64,000 nucleotides of DNA from the NCBI GenBank assembly GCA_963678705.1, contig OY783219.1, positions 7,688,001-7,752,000 on the forward strand, given 5' to 3'. The notes beneath the pieces were generated by a model that saw only the letters and a list, made by a program, of their open reading frames with translations, ran no database searches and had not been told where the DNA came from. This DNA is from Panorpa germanica (taxonomy: Eukaryota > Arthropoda > Insecta > Mecoptera > Panorpidae). Both the position numbers and the translations under genes were made by a program. Shown here piece after piece: positions 1 through 11,639 of this stretch. Position 1 is the stretch's first letter, and each line of letters begins with the position of its first letter.

Positions 1-1564
1 ATTATTAAATGAATATACATACATATAATTATAAATAATATTTTCAGCTAATAAGTCCGAAGCTGTCACATTGCCAAACATCAAATACACGAGTAACAAA
101 CAAACGTCACAATGTTTCGGTGTTAATTAGATTTATCTATTAAAAATATAACGCAAATAACATTGGTCACATAAATTCTAACAACGTCGGTTGGTGCGGT
201 GGGAGTGGGGGTGAGGGGAAGGGTAGGGTGGTATGATTTAATGTTGATGTTGCCGTCAACACTGCTGGATTTTGTTGACCGTTGGTAAATGATGACAATT
301 CATAATTCCACAAAATTCCGACAGATGGGGATCAAAAACTACTAAATATAAAACTAGTCCTGCTAAATTAAACGTTTCTTTGATTAAGTGTTGATGATAA
401 TTTAAAAAACATGAAAGATTGGTACATTTTTGTAATTTAAGAATTGATACTGGATGGTATAAGATTGTATTAAAACTTTGGAATGCAACAAATAATTCCT
501 AATTAATTTTAGGTAACAAAAGTCAAACAGTAAACAAGACTATAATGCAGATAAACTTGTCGAATACCGCTATAAACATTACACTCGGAGATGTCTCACT
601 AATGAACTAGACAATCTCTACTAAAAACATATTACTGATATTACACATTACAAATATTTAACACACAAAATAAACAAAAACGTATAAAGAATAAATGTAA
701 TTTTTATTTCAACACTTTTTGAATAAATAAAAAATTTCAATCGAACACAAATTGTCACGACTTGAAGCACTTTGACCAGTTATAGTAATATTGCCCATAT
801 TCAATACCCTATACATATATAACGTTATATAATTCTGTTATTGCACCCCTCTCACTCCTCTTTTCCTCACCCATCGATACCTCTTTTAACCAGCAGCTAC
901 AACCGCCAGTATTCTAGTTCTATTACCATCCATATATATATTTTCAGAGCTATCATTTTTCTATTTAGTTTTTCCTTACATTCATTCTATATTCACGAGA
1001 TGGCAGCACCGCACCGGCAGTAGTAGTAAGTAGTAGCGGTAGTGGTGGCAGCACCGTCTACGTTCTCGTATTTTATTATACAAATGGTTACCTAATACAT
1101 CGGTTATCCATAATATTGTAATATCCATTTTATTTCGCACGTAAATGTTATAAAAAAATTTCAACATATTTTTTTATATTTTATTTAAAGAGACCTGGCT
1201 ATTTTATGTAAGATGAACGGGATGGATTAAGCTCTGCGGAAAATAACAGGGTGATAATTCGGTCCTGGCTATAAATAGGTTTAGTACCTTCTGAATATTA
1301 TAATATATGGATTACATGCTTAAAGTATTTGATGGATAAAAGGAGATATTTTAGGAGTTTATGTTATTATCGGATACTACATTTAAATGAAGAATTGATT
1401 CTAAAATCAAATCAAATGTTGCAGTAGTAATGCTAGGAATGATTCCCACCAATTGTTTTCATTTTAATTTGCATCGTTTGGTGCATTTTCAAAAAAATGG
1501 TATAGACGAGTGGTTTTGTTAAGTAACATAAAATGGAACATAATTGAATAACATGTTTTAGTAT
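1..1564. other. Intergenic, no gene seen
   Basis: AT-rich DNA with frequent stops in all frames. The only odd texture is a G-rich run at about 190-230 and a short TAG/GGT-rich stretch at about 1017-1055. I see no exon with splice signals and no repeat found elsewhere in the window. Confidence 0.5.
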
Positions 1565-1782
1565 TATAGTTCAAATTACGAGAGATTGCCGGCGACTCAT
1601 ACTTAAAACAAGTTGTGGGGTATAAACTGCCGATATAAGTAAAAAGCACTGACTCACTTATTTTTCTATAATGTGTATGGAAACGAATAAGATAAAATTC
1701 ATTATCGTATTATAGATTTATACCGCTCTTATAACCTCTTTTAAGTATAAGTCGCCGTCGAACTCTCGTGATTTGGATTTTA
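1565..1782. mobile_element. MITE family A, complete copy
   Basis: A 218-bp element with imperfect terminal inverted repeats of about 40 bases. The left end reads TATAGTTCAAATTACGAGAG and runs into a GGCGACTCATACTTAAAA block; the right end carries the mirror image (TTTTAAGTATAAGTCGCCG, then CTCTCGTGATTT). The outermost TA may be the target duplication, which would fit a Tc1/mariner-type origin, but this is inference. Further copies lie at 2941, 9365, 13725, 38208 and 50400. It has no coding capacity. Confidence 0.75.
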
Positions 1783-2317
1783 CATAGAATTACTTACATT
1801 TTTAATATGTAAGGTTGAAGCTATAGAATCTTAAATGGACGGTTGCAAAGATGTGGTCTTAATTTATCTTTAATTAACACATTTCAATAAAAAAATACAT
1901 GTCTTAAAGAGAAAATTCTTGACATAAAATTCAGAATATGAGAACACTATTTTTATTGAAAATTACTTACGAGACGAGATCTTAAGTTACTAAAACATTT
2001 TAGAAATACGATATCAATATATTGTAGGATGATGTGAGTAGGAGATTATAGGTAAATTTACAATTGTAATGTGGTCCTAGAAAACTATTCAAAATATTAT
2101 AAAAAAGAACTACTTTATTAGTTATTATAAAAAGAATTTTACCATTTCTTTGGTGCTATAGTTTTACTGCTTTCTTAGAACCCCAGTTCTACTTTCTCAA
2201 TTTAATCTTCAATATCTATATAATTGTTGTAGACTTCTAAATAAAAAAATATTTCGCCAAATTCGTTTCATAATTTTAGCAAGTGAAACACCTTATGATT
2301 TCTTAACAAACCACTTA

Positions 2318-2633
2318 TCTTAATATATATAAATTACGTGTCACGTTGTGTGTTCGCGATGGACTCCTAAACTACTTAACCGATTTTAATCAAATTTGTA
2401 CACCGGGTGCAGTTTGATCCAACTTGAAAGATAGGATAGCTTACATCTCAATTTATGATTAATTATTATGATTTATTATTAATTATCTGATTTTAAAAGA
2501 TGGCGACATCTGTTGATAAATAGATTGAGTAAATATTCTGTTGACTAGATTGAGTAAATATTCAATAGATGGCGCTATGTAATGTAATATGACAAAAACG
2601 TTAGTCACAGCAACGCGTGGCCGGGACAGCTAG
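2318..2633 (+). mobile_element. Non-autonomous Helitron-like element, copy 1
   Basis: A 316-bp element that begins with TC (TCTTAATATATATAAATTAC) and ends in CTAG after a GC-rich hairpin-like segment (ACGCGTGGCCGGGACAGCTAG). It sits between a 5' A and a 3' T and has no target duplication, the classic Helitron arrangement. A second copy lies at 3297-3617, and both are in the same orientation. No Rep/helicase is encoded. Confidence 0.75.
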
Positions 2634-2639
2634 TATTAT

Positions 2640-2932
2640 TATAGGAAATGAAATTTAAAAAAAAGAGTAAAAAGTGAAAAGAAGATTGTGCAGTTATTAA
2701 TAGCTGATATAGAGAGAAGGAGCTAAGAAAGAGAAGGAATAGAAAGCAGAGTAGAAACAAGAAGGAGAGTGGCAAGAAGAGAGAAGCAGCAGAATAAGTT
2801 TTTTTTCTTTTTTAAGAGAAGTAGTAAGACTGAGTAGATAGAATAAGGAAAAAAATGTAATCAATCACAATTATATGAAATTTAATGATTTAGGCGAAGT
2901 GCCTAATGGCAAAAACATTCAAATAAAAAATT
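2640..2932 (+). mobile_element. I-like LINE 3' tail fragment
   Basis: A purine-rich stretch (2640-2790) is followed by a tail reading AATTTAATGATTTAGGCGAA and then TGCCTAATGGCAAAAACATT before an A/T-rich end. The same tail recurs at 4366 (minus), 46600, 48470 and 54870, usually ending in repeated TAA or AAT triplets. That ending is typical of I-clade non-LTR retrotransposons. No intact reading frame is present. Confidence 0.55.
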
Positions 2933-2940
2933 TAATTACT

Positions 2941-3119
2941 AACTCAAATTGTGTCGTATAAATCTGCGATACAACGAAAGAACACTGTCTCACTAATTTT
3001 ATTATAATTGATATAGGAACAAATAAGATCTAATTCTCTATCACATAGTAGATTAATACGACTCTTATAACCTCTTTTAAGCATGAGTCACTGCAGAACT
3101 CTTGTAATTTGAGTTATAG
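2941..3119. mobile_element. MITE family A, decayed copy
   Basis: Internally shortened and mutated relative to the copy at 1565. The right half (CTCTTATAACCTCTTTTAAG, then ATGAGTCACTGCAGAACTCT) is still easily aligned. It lies between the two Helitron copies. Confidence 0.6.
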
Positions 3120-3296
3120 AAGATATATTTCCTACAATTCATTTGTTTTGTTTTTAATTTATTGTTATAATGCTTTCAGAGCTGTTTGCCGAATATTTGC
3201 AACACAACAAAAACATAATTACAAATAATGAAAATAAATAAATAGATGTTTAAACAATATACCTTTTCTAGTTGACTAATGATTTCAATTCGCCAA

Positions 3297-3617
3297 TCTT
3301 AATATATATAAATTACGTGTCACATGTTTGTCCGAGTTTGTCCGCGATGGACTCCTAAACTACTTAACCGATTTTAATCAAATTTGTACACCGTGTGCAG
3401 TTTGATCCAACTTGAAAGATAGGATAGCTTACATCTCAATTTATGATTGCAATATTATCTTATTGCAAATTAAACGATTTTAAAAGATGGCGACATCTGT
3501 TGACTAGATTGAGTAAATATTCTGTTGACTAGATTGAGTAAATATTCAATAGATGGCGCTATGTAATGTGATATGACAAAAACGTTAGTCACAGCAACGC
3601 GTGGCCGGGACAGCTAG
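3297..3617 (+). mobile_element. Non-autonomous Helitron-like element, copy 2
   Basis: A 321-bp element that matches the copy at 2318 nearly base for base at both ends and has the same A / T flanks. Internally it has a short tandem duplication of about 27 bp around TTGACTAGATTGAGTAAATA, and a TTATTGCAAATTAAACG variant segment. Confidence 0.75.
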
Positions 3618-4365
3618 TATTTTATAGATGCTAAATTATGTTTAAAAATAAAAAATATTTATTAACTAATCAACAATATTATTTCCAAGTTATTTTAACT
3701 TTAAAAGTATATTACACAGAGTATATAACTAATACAAAGTATTTGCGTTAAAAACTAGGTAAAAATTAAAGTTTTCTGAGACGTGTTTCAAATTACAAAT
3801 GATCCAATATTATCAGTAAAATATCAGCAATAAAATGAAATAGAATCCTACAACTTATAATACGCTTCTTGTAAGAAAACTAAGATAAAATGAAAACCCA
3901 TTAAAAAGTTGTAATAAATCATTACAAAGTTTTGTAATCACCCTGTTTAATGACACCACAGTCTTCTATAGGGATGGGGGTTGGATCCTCCTCTCTCTTC
4001 TACCCCCAGTCTATCTACTTCTACCTTCACGGACGATCTATCTATCTGTAATATTCGCACTTTACAAATTTTACATAGTCAAAGCACAATGTGGCCTAAT
4101 GGTTTTTCGCCGATCAAAATTACTTTTTCAAAACTGGATTTGAATATTTCAGCCATTATGGACGTCACGTGACCTAAAGGTGTTGTTATTAATGTGCTGG
4201 GCATGCGCAGTTTATGTAACATATTATAATTCAACCTTTTGGTCATAAATTATGAAATATAATGTGAAATAACCTGCATGGAAAAATGTTAAACCGATTT
4301 TAATGCTTACTGCAGACTCTCATATAACGCGAGTTATTATAATGCGAATTTATACAACGGTAAAT

Positions 4366-5110
4366 ATTATTATTATTATTTTATTGTAATGTTTTTGCCA
4401 TCAGGCACTACATTCAACCGCCCTAAATCATTAAATTACATATCATTGTGCCTTATTACATTTTGTACCTTTTTTTATAAATCTTTTTAATAATTTATTT
4501 ATATTAATGTAGAACATATTAAGTTTATTGTGTAAATTTAAAATCGATTGGAGTAAAACTGTCGGAGATATAGAGTTTTAAGTCTTCACCTCTCTGGTTT
4601 AATTTCGTGTTACTTTGAAACTATTAAATGCGTTTTTTCGCACATAGCTTTTTCAGAGTCGGTACCCTCTCTAGCTCAAAATCTACTGGACCAATTCTTT
4701 TAAAATTTTGCGCACTCTTTATTTACATAAATGCCGAGGTAACGCTGTCGAGTTTATTTTAATTTTATAATTTTAACGTATTTTAAAATAACAAAGTTTC
4801 TGATTTTTTTCATGAAACATCGGTATTTTGACTTTTACATGTTATAAAAAATTGAAAAATCAATAAAAAAAGAAAAACTCGACAGCGCTACCTGCAGAAA
4901 CTTATCAACTAATGAAATCATTTTAGTTTTTCGATTTCGGAAAATCTACTTTTTTTTTACTTTTACTTTTGTCAATGCCTCATTTCTTGATATTTATTTA
5001 TGAAAATTTCACAAAGTATTCTTCAAATGTTTTCTTATTATGTAGTAATTATAGAAATAATTAAATATTAACTGTTTCGTCAAAAAACATTATAGAAAAT
5101 ATGCTTCTTT
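4366..5110 (-). mobile_element. Repeat family B with I-like LINE 3' tail (minus strand)
   Basis: Read on the minus strand, this starts near GCATATTTTC (about 5100) and continues with a block also found at 44370, 47685, 57600 and 62825. It ends with the LINE tail TTGCCATCAGGCACTACATT and ATTATTATTATTTTATTG at 4366-4460. Block and tail are adjacent here and again at 47685-48530, so family B is probably the 3' untranslated part of one LINE family. No protein was recognised. Confidence 0.55.
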
Positions 5111-5207
5111 TTCATCGTTTTGACCCCCTCCCCCCACTTCAGGCTTTATAATAATAACAACACAAGTTATATATATATATACGGGACTCACGTTTTTAGT
5201 TAGTTAG

Positions 5208-5392
5208 TTAAGTGCATATTGTGAGGTTGTAATAAAATAGAAAGGAATTGACAATTAATGGTAAATAATAAACTTTAAATGTCGTTTCTTTAAATTTCAG
5301 ATACGATTTAAGTTAAACAATGTAATTATTTAAATATGTATGTAAATTACCAAAATAAACTTCAAATTTCAGAAGCAACACATGAGCTTGTT
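5208..5392. repeat. Dispersed repeat O, copy 1
   Basis: Shares a run around TTGTGAGGTTGTAATAAAAT, AAATGTCGTTTCTTTAAATT and AAGCAACACATGAG with 41253-41412. The copies are clearly related but diverged. Origin unknown. Confidence 0.5.
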
Positions 5393-7479
5393 GAAAATTT
5401 AAAACAGAGTATAGGCATAATTCTTTAGCGCCATCTGTTTTAAGGGCTAGTAGCCATTATCTTAAATACTGGCAACATAGTCAGTGATAGAACCCAGCAT
5501 CATATCATATAGGCCGACGTTACATAAAATAAATAAACATAACTTTATACAGTTGGCTACACTTTAAAAGTATAATGAATTTAATCAAACACATAATCAA
5601 AATATAGTGAATATTTAGAGCGTTGTATTAGCTCTTTGTAGCGTTCAACAATGAAGCTAGCAAGCCAGTGCAACAGACAATACGGGTTGAATTCTATTGT
5701 TAATGTATGATGGTAGGAGGTACAGGCTTTACTGGAGCGAAGGGTGGGGGTAGATTCGATGTGTAATATGCCAAGAGAGAGATCAGTTCAATGCATCAAG
5801 AAACAAGAGCTCTAACATGCATCAAGTAGCATAAACAAATGAAGTTTATATATGCAGATGCAGAAGCAGATTCCTGTCCAATCAATATTTCCAGTACTAT
5901 GCCAAATCTATTACAGTACTAATTAAATCGATTTTATTATTCAACAACTTGAGCATTTGTGGATTCAACTGCTTTGAAGATTTTAGCTATGCTACATTAG
6001 TGTAATAGCTGTGTTAATATGTTAAATAGAATATATAAAACCAAAGGTAAGTGACCACAGGTGCGCTTGGAGTAGAAGAAATTGGACGGGAAGGAAAACG
6101 TTATCTGTATGTAGGGTGCGTTCTACTAAGCGTTCACAACAATCACGCTCACGACCACAAGAATGGTTTTGAGCGTTGAAAAAATAAGGATTGCGATAAT
6201 TGATTAAATAGCTCTGTAGCAAAAGCTATATCTACAAACAAAATAAATTTTTCGTAAAAGAAATTTATTCTAAATGATAATGAACATTGTTTATTTATTA
6301 AGTTAGGTTATGGTATGAGGAAAAGTGTATAAATGACAGTTAAATATGAATTAAAATTAATTTTTTTAAGCTTATTTAACTTAATTATATAATAAATTAA
6401 AATCCAATAAAATATCTCTTTCCGAATCATATAAAGTAATTTTTTCTGTCATCGTCATCTTTAAGTTTTGCGTTATGTTTAAACATTGCGCCGAAGTGCT
6501 CAACAACGACCACTACGACCCAACTCTTCAGATGGGATTTATTAAAGAGTTTAGCTTAAGATTTCGCTGTTGTCGAGGAAGTTTGATATATTGTATTTTT
6601 ATTGTATCCGCCTTAAAATCACATTAACATTTCTTTTACAAATTGTTAAATTTTTAAAAATTTACTTCTTCCTTTTCAGAGTTCATCATTACTCCAACCA
6701 CCTATATACTTTCTTCTCTTCTCTTTCAATCGTTCCTCACGATTTCCTCTGGTTACAAACTTTCTCCTCCGTTTCTCTTCCTCCCTCTATCTTTGCAACA
6801 ACTTCTCCAATCTTAATCTGTTTTAACTTTTCCTTTTCCATCTCGCACACTTTACATTCTAATCGACAACCTTTCCAACATAAAATACAATTTATAACAC
6901 AATTCACCACACTTAACGACTTGTTAGTTGGCTACAAGCTAATTTTAAGATTCATTTTTTACCGTCAAATCTATTTAATCTATTTAAACGCAACATTCAG
7001 TTTTCATAGTACAAAATGTATTAAAATAGAAAAATTGAAGAAGAGCAGAGCGCTATTGTACATTTAATCAAATTAGTTTTCCATTACTAGAAGATCATTT
7101 ACTATAAATTCTTGAGTGCATGTGCACTGAAATCCTGACGTTTTTATAGTTCTGAGATATCTGCTTGTTTACGTGAAATATACTCACTCTAAGAAAATGC
7201 ATATCACTTATTTTCTTGCTTGCTTTAATAACGATGCTTTTTATTTTGGTTGAAAACAAGCTGAGCTATGTGCTGACATGATGTTGTTTTCTACAGGATA
7301 AAGGAAAATCTAATGGCGTCGGAATGCAATACAAGATGTAAAGCTCCAACAAGACATTATAAAACTTAATACGTTGAGATTTGTTCACGTTTACAAGTGT
7401 TTAATTATTCACATTCTTTAAGACAAGTGATTACAAAGAAATGAACAACTATTATTTTGACACATTTTTAATATATTTA
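5393..7479. other. Intergenic, no gene supported
   Basis: The longest open frame here (6570-7067, plus) is 165 codons of low-complexity hydrophobic/aromatic sequence with no recognisable motif, no splice context and an initiation codon that is not ATG. I treat it as chance. The rest is AT-rich with stops in every frame. Confidence 0.5.
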
Positions 7480-7800
7480 AAAATTAGCAATATTAAAAGC
7501 ATTACTGAAATTAATTACGGAAATTAATGAAAATATGAACAATAATAAAATTATAATAATAACGGATTCTTGAAGTGTTTTAAAAAATTTATATTCTAAT
7601 GATCACAAATCAAATAATGATATTTTGACATGCAAAATAAAGGAGATGTATTTCAATATAATAAATAAGCATAATATCATTAAATTTATGTGGATACCAG
7701 GACATTGTAGAATAAGAGGAAATGAAATTGCAGAGAAATTGGCAAAGAAGCAATAAATTTGGAAAATGAGATCAAAATGAGATTACCTTCATATGTAGAC
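7480..7800 (+). pseudogene. LINE RNase H domain fragment (I-like)
   Basis: In frame, 7640-7756 gives a stretch containing KFMWIPGHCRIRGNEIAEKL, which ends in a stop and continues one frame over as ENEIKMRLPSY. The upstream part (about 7487-7575) encodes KIIIITDS-like sequence. ITDS and the WIPGH...GNEIAD-like motif are hallmarks of retrotransposon RNase H domains. Stops and frame changes show that it is dead. An opposed fragment of the same domain lies at 8262-8480. Confidence 0.75.
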
Positions 7801-8261
7801 GTCCATGTTTTGTATATATGTATATTATTTCTCCCCCCTCCCCCACTTCTACATTGTTACGGATTACATAAAATGAAATGTGTATGTTTTTATTCAAATG
7901 ACTTTCCATGTTTAATTGACTGTAAATTGTTAAATGTGCTAAAGTAGATAAAATGATTTCACGAGTTAAATCTTGTTTGCTTTGGAGATGGTTTATACAT
8001 GCTCGTATTATACAAGGGGTATTTGTATTTGTAGTGGTATTACTATACAACATAGAAATAACTTTTATGAGTTCTTCTACTAGAATTCTTTTAAAAAGAT
8101 TTTAATATTTTTTGTTCCCTAAAGAAGAATATGGATTGTGATATACAATAACAAAGAAAAAATACTTATAGAGATCAAACGTCGACAAACTAAGGTCCAT
8201 GGGCCAAATCCAGCTCGCTACTTTTCGAGTTTTGCGAGCTCAAACATACGCTGGCTGAATT

Positions 8262-8480
8262 TTTAAAGAAACACTTAAAGAATCCGTTATTATTATAATT
8301 TTATTATTGTTCATATTTTCATTAATTTCCAATGCTTTTATTATTGCTAATTATTCACCAGTATAACAGCTAATTTGTTATTTAATTTAAATTTCTCATA
8401 TAATAAATGTATTTGTTCATATATAGCAAATCCTGCTTTATTTCTTTCTAAATCAATGGATGCATCTGTATATATTATTT
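8262..8480 (-). pseudogene. LINE RNase H domain fragment, opposite strand
   Basis: On the minus strand this encodes an IYTDAS...KAGFAIYE stretch (start of the RNase H fold) and, after a stop and frame change, a KIIIITDSLSV stretch. The DNA at 8262-8360 is a near-exact inverted copy of 7487-7595. Two separate copies of one LINE family therefore face each other about 660 bp apart. Both are broken. Confidence 0.75.
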
Positions 8481-8488
8481 TTGTACAA

Positions 8489-8920
8489 TTAAAGCATAAC
8501 TACGATGTCAGCTAACTCACGCAACTTCACATTCAAAACGATTTTGTGGATTTTTTTTATGTTTTCTGGTGTTACCGCCTCATTTGGACGTCCATTGCGT
8601 TCTGCATCATCGGTGTCTCTACGATCACGTTTGAAGTCAGCAAACCAACGTTTTATTGTTGTTTCTGATGAAGCGGTGTCCCCATAACACTTTTCAAGCC
8701 ATTGCTTCGCTTGAACGGTATTTTTTCCCATCAAGAAGCAGTGTAAAATTAAAACACGAAATTGTTTTTGATCCATTGTTTTGCAAATAACAAAAGTAGC
8801 TGTTAACAGCTGTCTTTTGAAGGTTAGTATTACCTGAAAAAAAGGTGACTGCAATAAAACTAGCGCCATCTATGTGTTGAGCCCGGGACTTTTCAGCCCA
8901 TGTGCTAGGTTTCAAAAAAT
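8489..8920 (-). pseudogene. Truncated mariner-family transposase (N-terminal part)
   Basis: Minus-strand frame with ATG at 8776-8774 and a stop at 8491-8489, about 95 codons. The protein begins MDQKQFRVLILHCF and contains YGDTASSETTIKRWFADFKR and DDAERNGRPNEAV. These are the helix-turn-helix DNA-binding region and GRP linker of a mariner (IS630/Tc1) transposase. Upstream, 8777-8920 has the look of a mariner 5' untranslated end (GATGGCGCTAG...). The catalytic DDD domain and the other inverted repeat are missing, so it cannot encode an active enzyme. It abuts the RNase H fragment at 8480. Confidence 0.85.
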
Positions 8921-9364
8921 TTCCTTATTTATCGCATTATTAAATGTTTTTGATAATAATTGTGTGTTAATATATATATCCATATACGTATTATAACATC
9001 ATTTGATGGTGTTAATTCCCTATATATTAGAGTATCTAATTCTCCAGTTTACAAATTTACTCAGTTCCAACAAATCATGACCAATCACTGCGATCTCTTT
9101 TGGATATATGAACTCAGCAAAGAGGCTGTGATGGACCACGAGATTAGTGGGTTAAGTAAACTATGAACGTTATCCCATCTCAGTCGGCACCTCGATTATT
9201 TGCTAAACCTTTTTCAGTTGCTAAACCAAGATAATATGGTTTATTACTAAACACATTAAATTCATATGCTTTTATAACATTTCTGGGTTATTTAATAACA
9301 TGATATCAAAATGCTTGATTAGGTTTGATGAATAACTTTAAATATTTAAAGACTTGTATAAATA
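8921..9364. other. Intergenic, nothing recognised
   Basis: AT-rich sequence. An open frame at 8960-9166 has no recognisable feature. Confidence 0.5.
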
Positions 9365-9535
9365 TTTAGCTATAATTCAAATTGCGAGAGATTGGCGGTG
9401 ACTCATGCTTAAAACAAGTGTAAATCTACTATATAATGAAAAAGCACCGTCTAATTATTAAACTATTAAAATAACATTCACCATCGTGTCGTTGATTTAT
9501 ACGGCCCCCTTTTAAGCATGAGTAACAGAACTGTA
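9365..9535. mobile_element. MITE family A, decayed copy
   Basis: Left end reads AATTCAAATTGCGAGAGATT and then GGCGGTGACTCATGCTTAAA. The right end is reduced to a TTTTAAGCATGAGTAACAGA remnant. The centre has largely diverged from the other copies. Confidence 0.6.
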
Positions 9536-10097
9536 CAGTAGTACAATCTGTCCATTTATCATTTATTTTAAGATTTGTTTTTGCTTGTTTTTTAATATTT
9601 ATTTGAGTGCATATATTTTCAAAAGTATATTATTTAAATCAGTTTTTTTCCAAATGACAAACCAGTTTAATTTGTCTAACGCTAATTGTCTAAAAACAAT
9701 ACAATTATAAAAATACTTGTTGTAATTATTGAATATTGAAATAATATCTTTACGCAATAATGAGGAACATTTGTTTATATATCTGAACAAGTTTTTCAAG
9801 GTCGACAGCAAGAGTAGAACTTGGATGTTCGAAACTCTTTGCAAGCGATGTTAGAATTATCGTGGATCTATTTAAAAATTTATGATTACTATCAAGTAAT
9901 TTGTTATTTAGACAATTATGTGCAATTAAATTTATTTTCATATTCGAAAGAATGGAAGTATCACATATGTAGTTTATTGAAGCCGAAAATTCGTCACAAA
10001 GTTTGATATGCAGTACATCCAATACCTACTTCCAGTGATAATTTATTATAACAACAATTCTTACCTATCTTTGTTGTTTTTGTTGTAGTAGCATGAA
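9536..10097. other. Intergenic, unassigned overlapping open frames
   Basis: Frames of 60-90 codons overlap on both strands between 9599 and 10022. None has a recognised motif, a good start context or splice signals, so no gene is called. Confidence 0.4.
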
Positions 10098-10858
10098 TTA
10101 AGGAGGTATAGGACGTTAACGTAAATGATGAAAACGTTGTGAAATTTGGAGGGTCAATACAAATAGTAAAAATACATGCTGTCTCAAAATTTTAGAGACC
10201 TAGGGTTCCTAGTTGTCTTTTCATACATGATTAAAAATAGTCATTTTCCATACAAATCATAATTTTTAGCTCAATTTCACCACATAATGTAACTTTTAAC
10301 TATGAAAAAATGGTGACACGGCTTCCAAAAACTAGGTGTATATAAAAGAATCTTTTCTGTAACTATTGCAAAAAGAAAATTATCAAAAGGATATCTATTT
10401 ACGAAAATATTTAAATAAAACCAGTAAGAAACAGTTGGTGTAGGTTATAAGCCGGCAACGTTGCAAATGCCAATTTGAGCGGGAAATTCAAAATCGGAAT
10501 AAATATTTTATAAAATCAACAATTTATTTGTCAAAGAACCAAATCACGCATGCGTCAACACACGTAAATTTACAGCGTTGCTAAATTTATTATTCCTTTT
10601 TCAAAATATTTAATTTGAATTTAAATTGAATTAATATAAATTTGATATTAATTATATGTAATTTTTCATTTATTTAACTATTATATGCATAAAAAAATCA
10701 TTTTAACTAGGAAATAGCAGTTTAATAGGGAATTGAAAAATTCATTTTCAAAGATACAGTCCCAATAATTGCTCGTCCCTCATGTACTTCGTATTTTGCA
10801 TTTCGTATTACCGAGAGATAAACTTTTTGCATTGACGGTACGTCCTGTACCTCCTTAA
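10098..10858. mobile_element. TTAA-flanked MITE (piggyBac-like), complete copy
   Basis: A 761-bp stretch bounded by TTAA at 10098-10101 and 10855-10858. Its terminal inverted repeats read GGAGGTATAGGACGTTAACG on the left and, inverted, GGAGGTACAGGACGTACCG on the right. TTAA target duplication with short inverted ends points to mobilisation by a piggyBac-type transposase (inference; no transposase here). A partial copy lies at 39717-40183 and a diverged one inside gene 3 at about 25170-25460. Confidence 0.75.
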
Positions 10859-11562
10859 CCGCCGAGATCTTCTGATTTGGTTATCAATATATCAATTTAA
10901 AGATGCAGTCGCTCTTAACCTACGTCCTAAATACGTTTATAACATGTGTACAATGAAAAAATAGTTGATGCGTAGTGCTCTTCTTAGCCTTGACCGTGAA
11001 GAAGGTCGAAAACGATCTACTTTTTCTAGAATTTAAGATATTGTTCACAATTAAATTGAAGTATGCCATGCAATCAACCTTTAACTAATGTATATTGTAA
11101 TTTATACAGAATTGAATGGAATGTAAGGTAAATTTACACTGGATATATTGGAATCTGTATCAGATTAATACAGTTATAAATTAACATTAGATAAAATGAA
11201 TTTTCTTGATTCCGTGGCCTTGTCTTAGGGTCTAAAGTAAGTCTTGAGGGTTCATTAAAAGATTGAAGCGTAATACACAAAGAAATCCTATGCAATATAT
11301 TAAAAAGAATTATATTCCAATTACTTCAATTTTCCTTAAAAGAATACCACAGTAGACTCTATATCTTATGAAAATCTTTTATGTGTATTTATAAGTTATT
11401 TTCTATATAATAATTAAATATTAACTTTATATAAAAATTAATTATCAAAATGTTCCTAGATTCGATTTCACGTTCCAAAATCAAAACAATGCTTTAATTT
11501 TACACTGATTCCTCGAAATCTATTGTTCTTAAAATAGAAGTTATTTTGTTGTTTTCAAAAAG
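10859..11562. other. Upstream region of lipase gene 1
   Basis: AT-rich, with no repeat shared elsewhere that I can see. It separates the TTAA-flanked MITE from the gene 1 core promoter and probably holds its regulatory sites, but none was identified. Confidence 0.4.
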
Positions 11563-11595
11563 TATAAAAGACAATGTCTATCACTAATTGCAGTT
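11563..11595 (+). promoter_or_regulatory. Core promoter of lipase gene 1
   Basis: TATAAAAG at 11563-11570 and an initiator-like GCAGTTAG with its CA at 11591-11592, 28 bases downstream. This spacing is right for an insect TATA/Inr promoter. The predicted 5' UTR is about 49 nt, up to the ATG at 11640. Confidence 0.7.
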
Positions 11596-11639
11596 AGTTT
11601 TGTTTTAAATTTGAATCGGCGTGCAATTAAACGAAAACA

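Noticed and set aside
6570..7067. 165-codon plus-strand open frame
   Set aside because: Non-ATG start, low-complexity Phe/Ile/Ser-rich peptide, no motif and no splice or promoter context.
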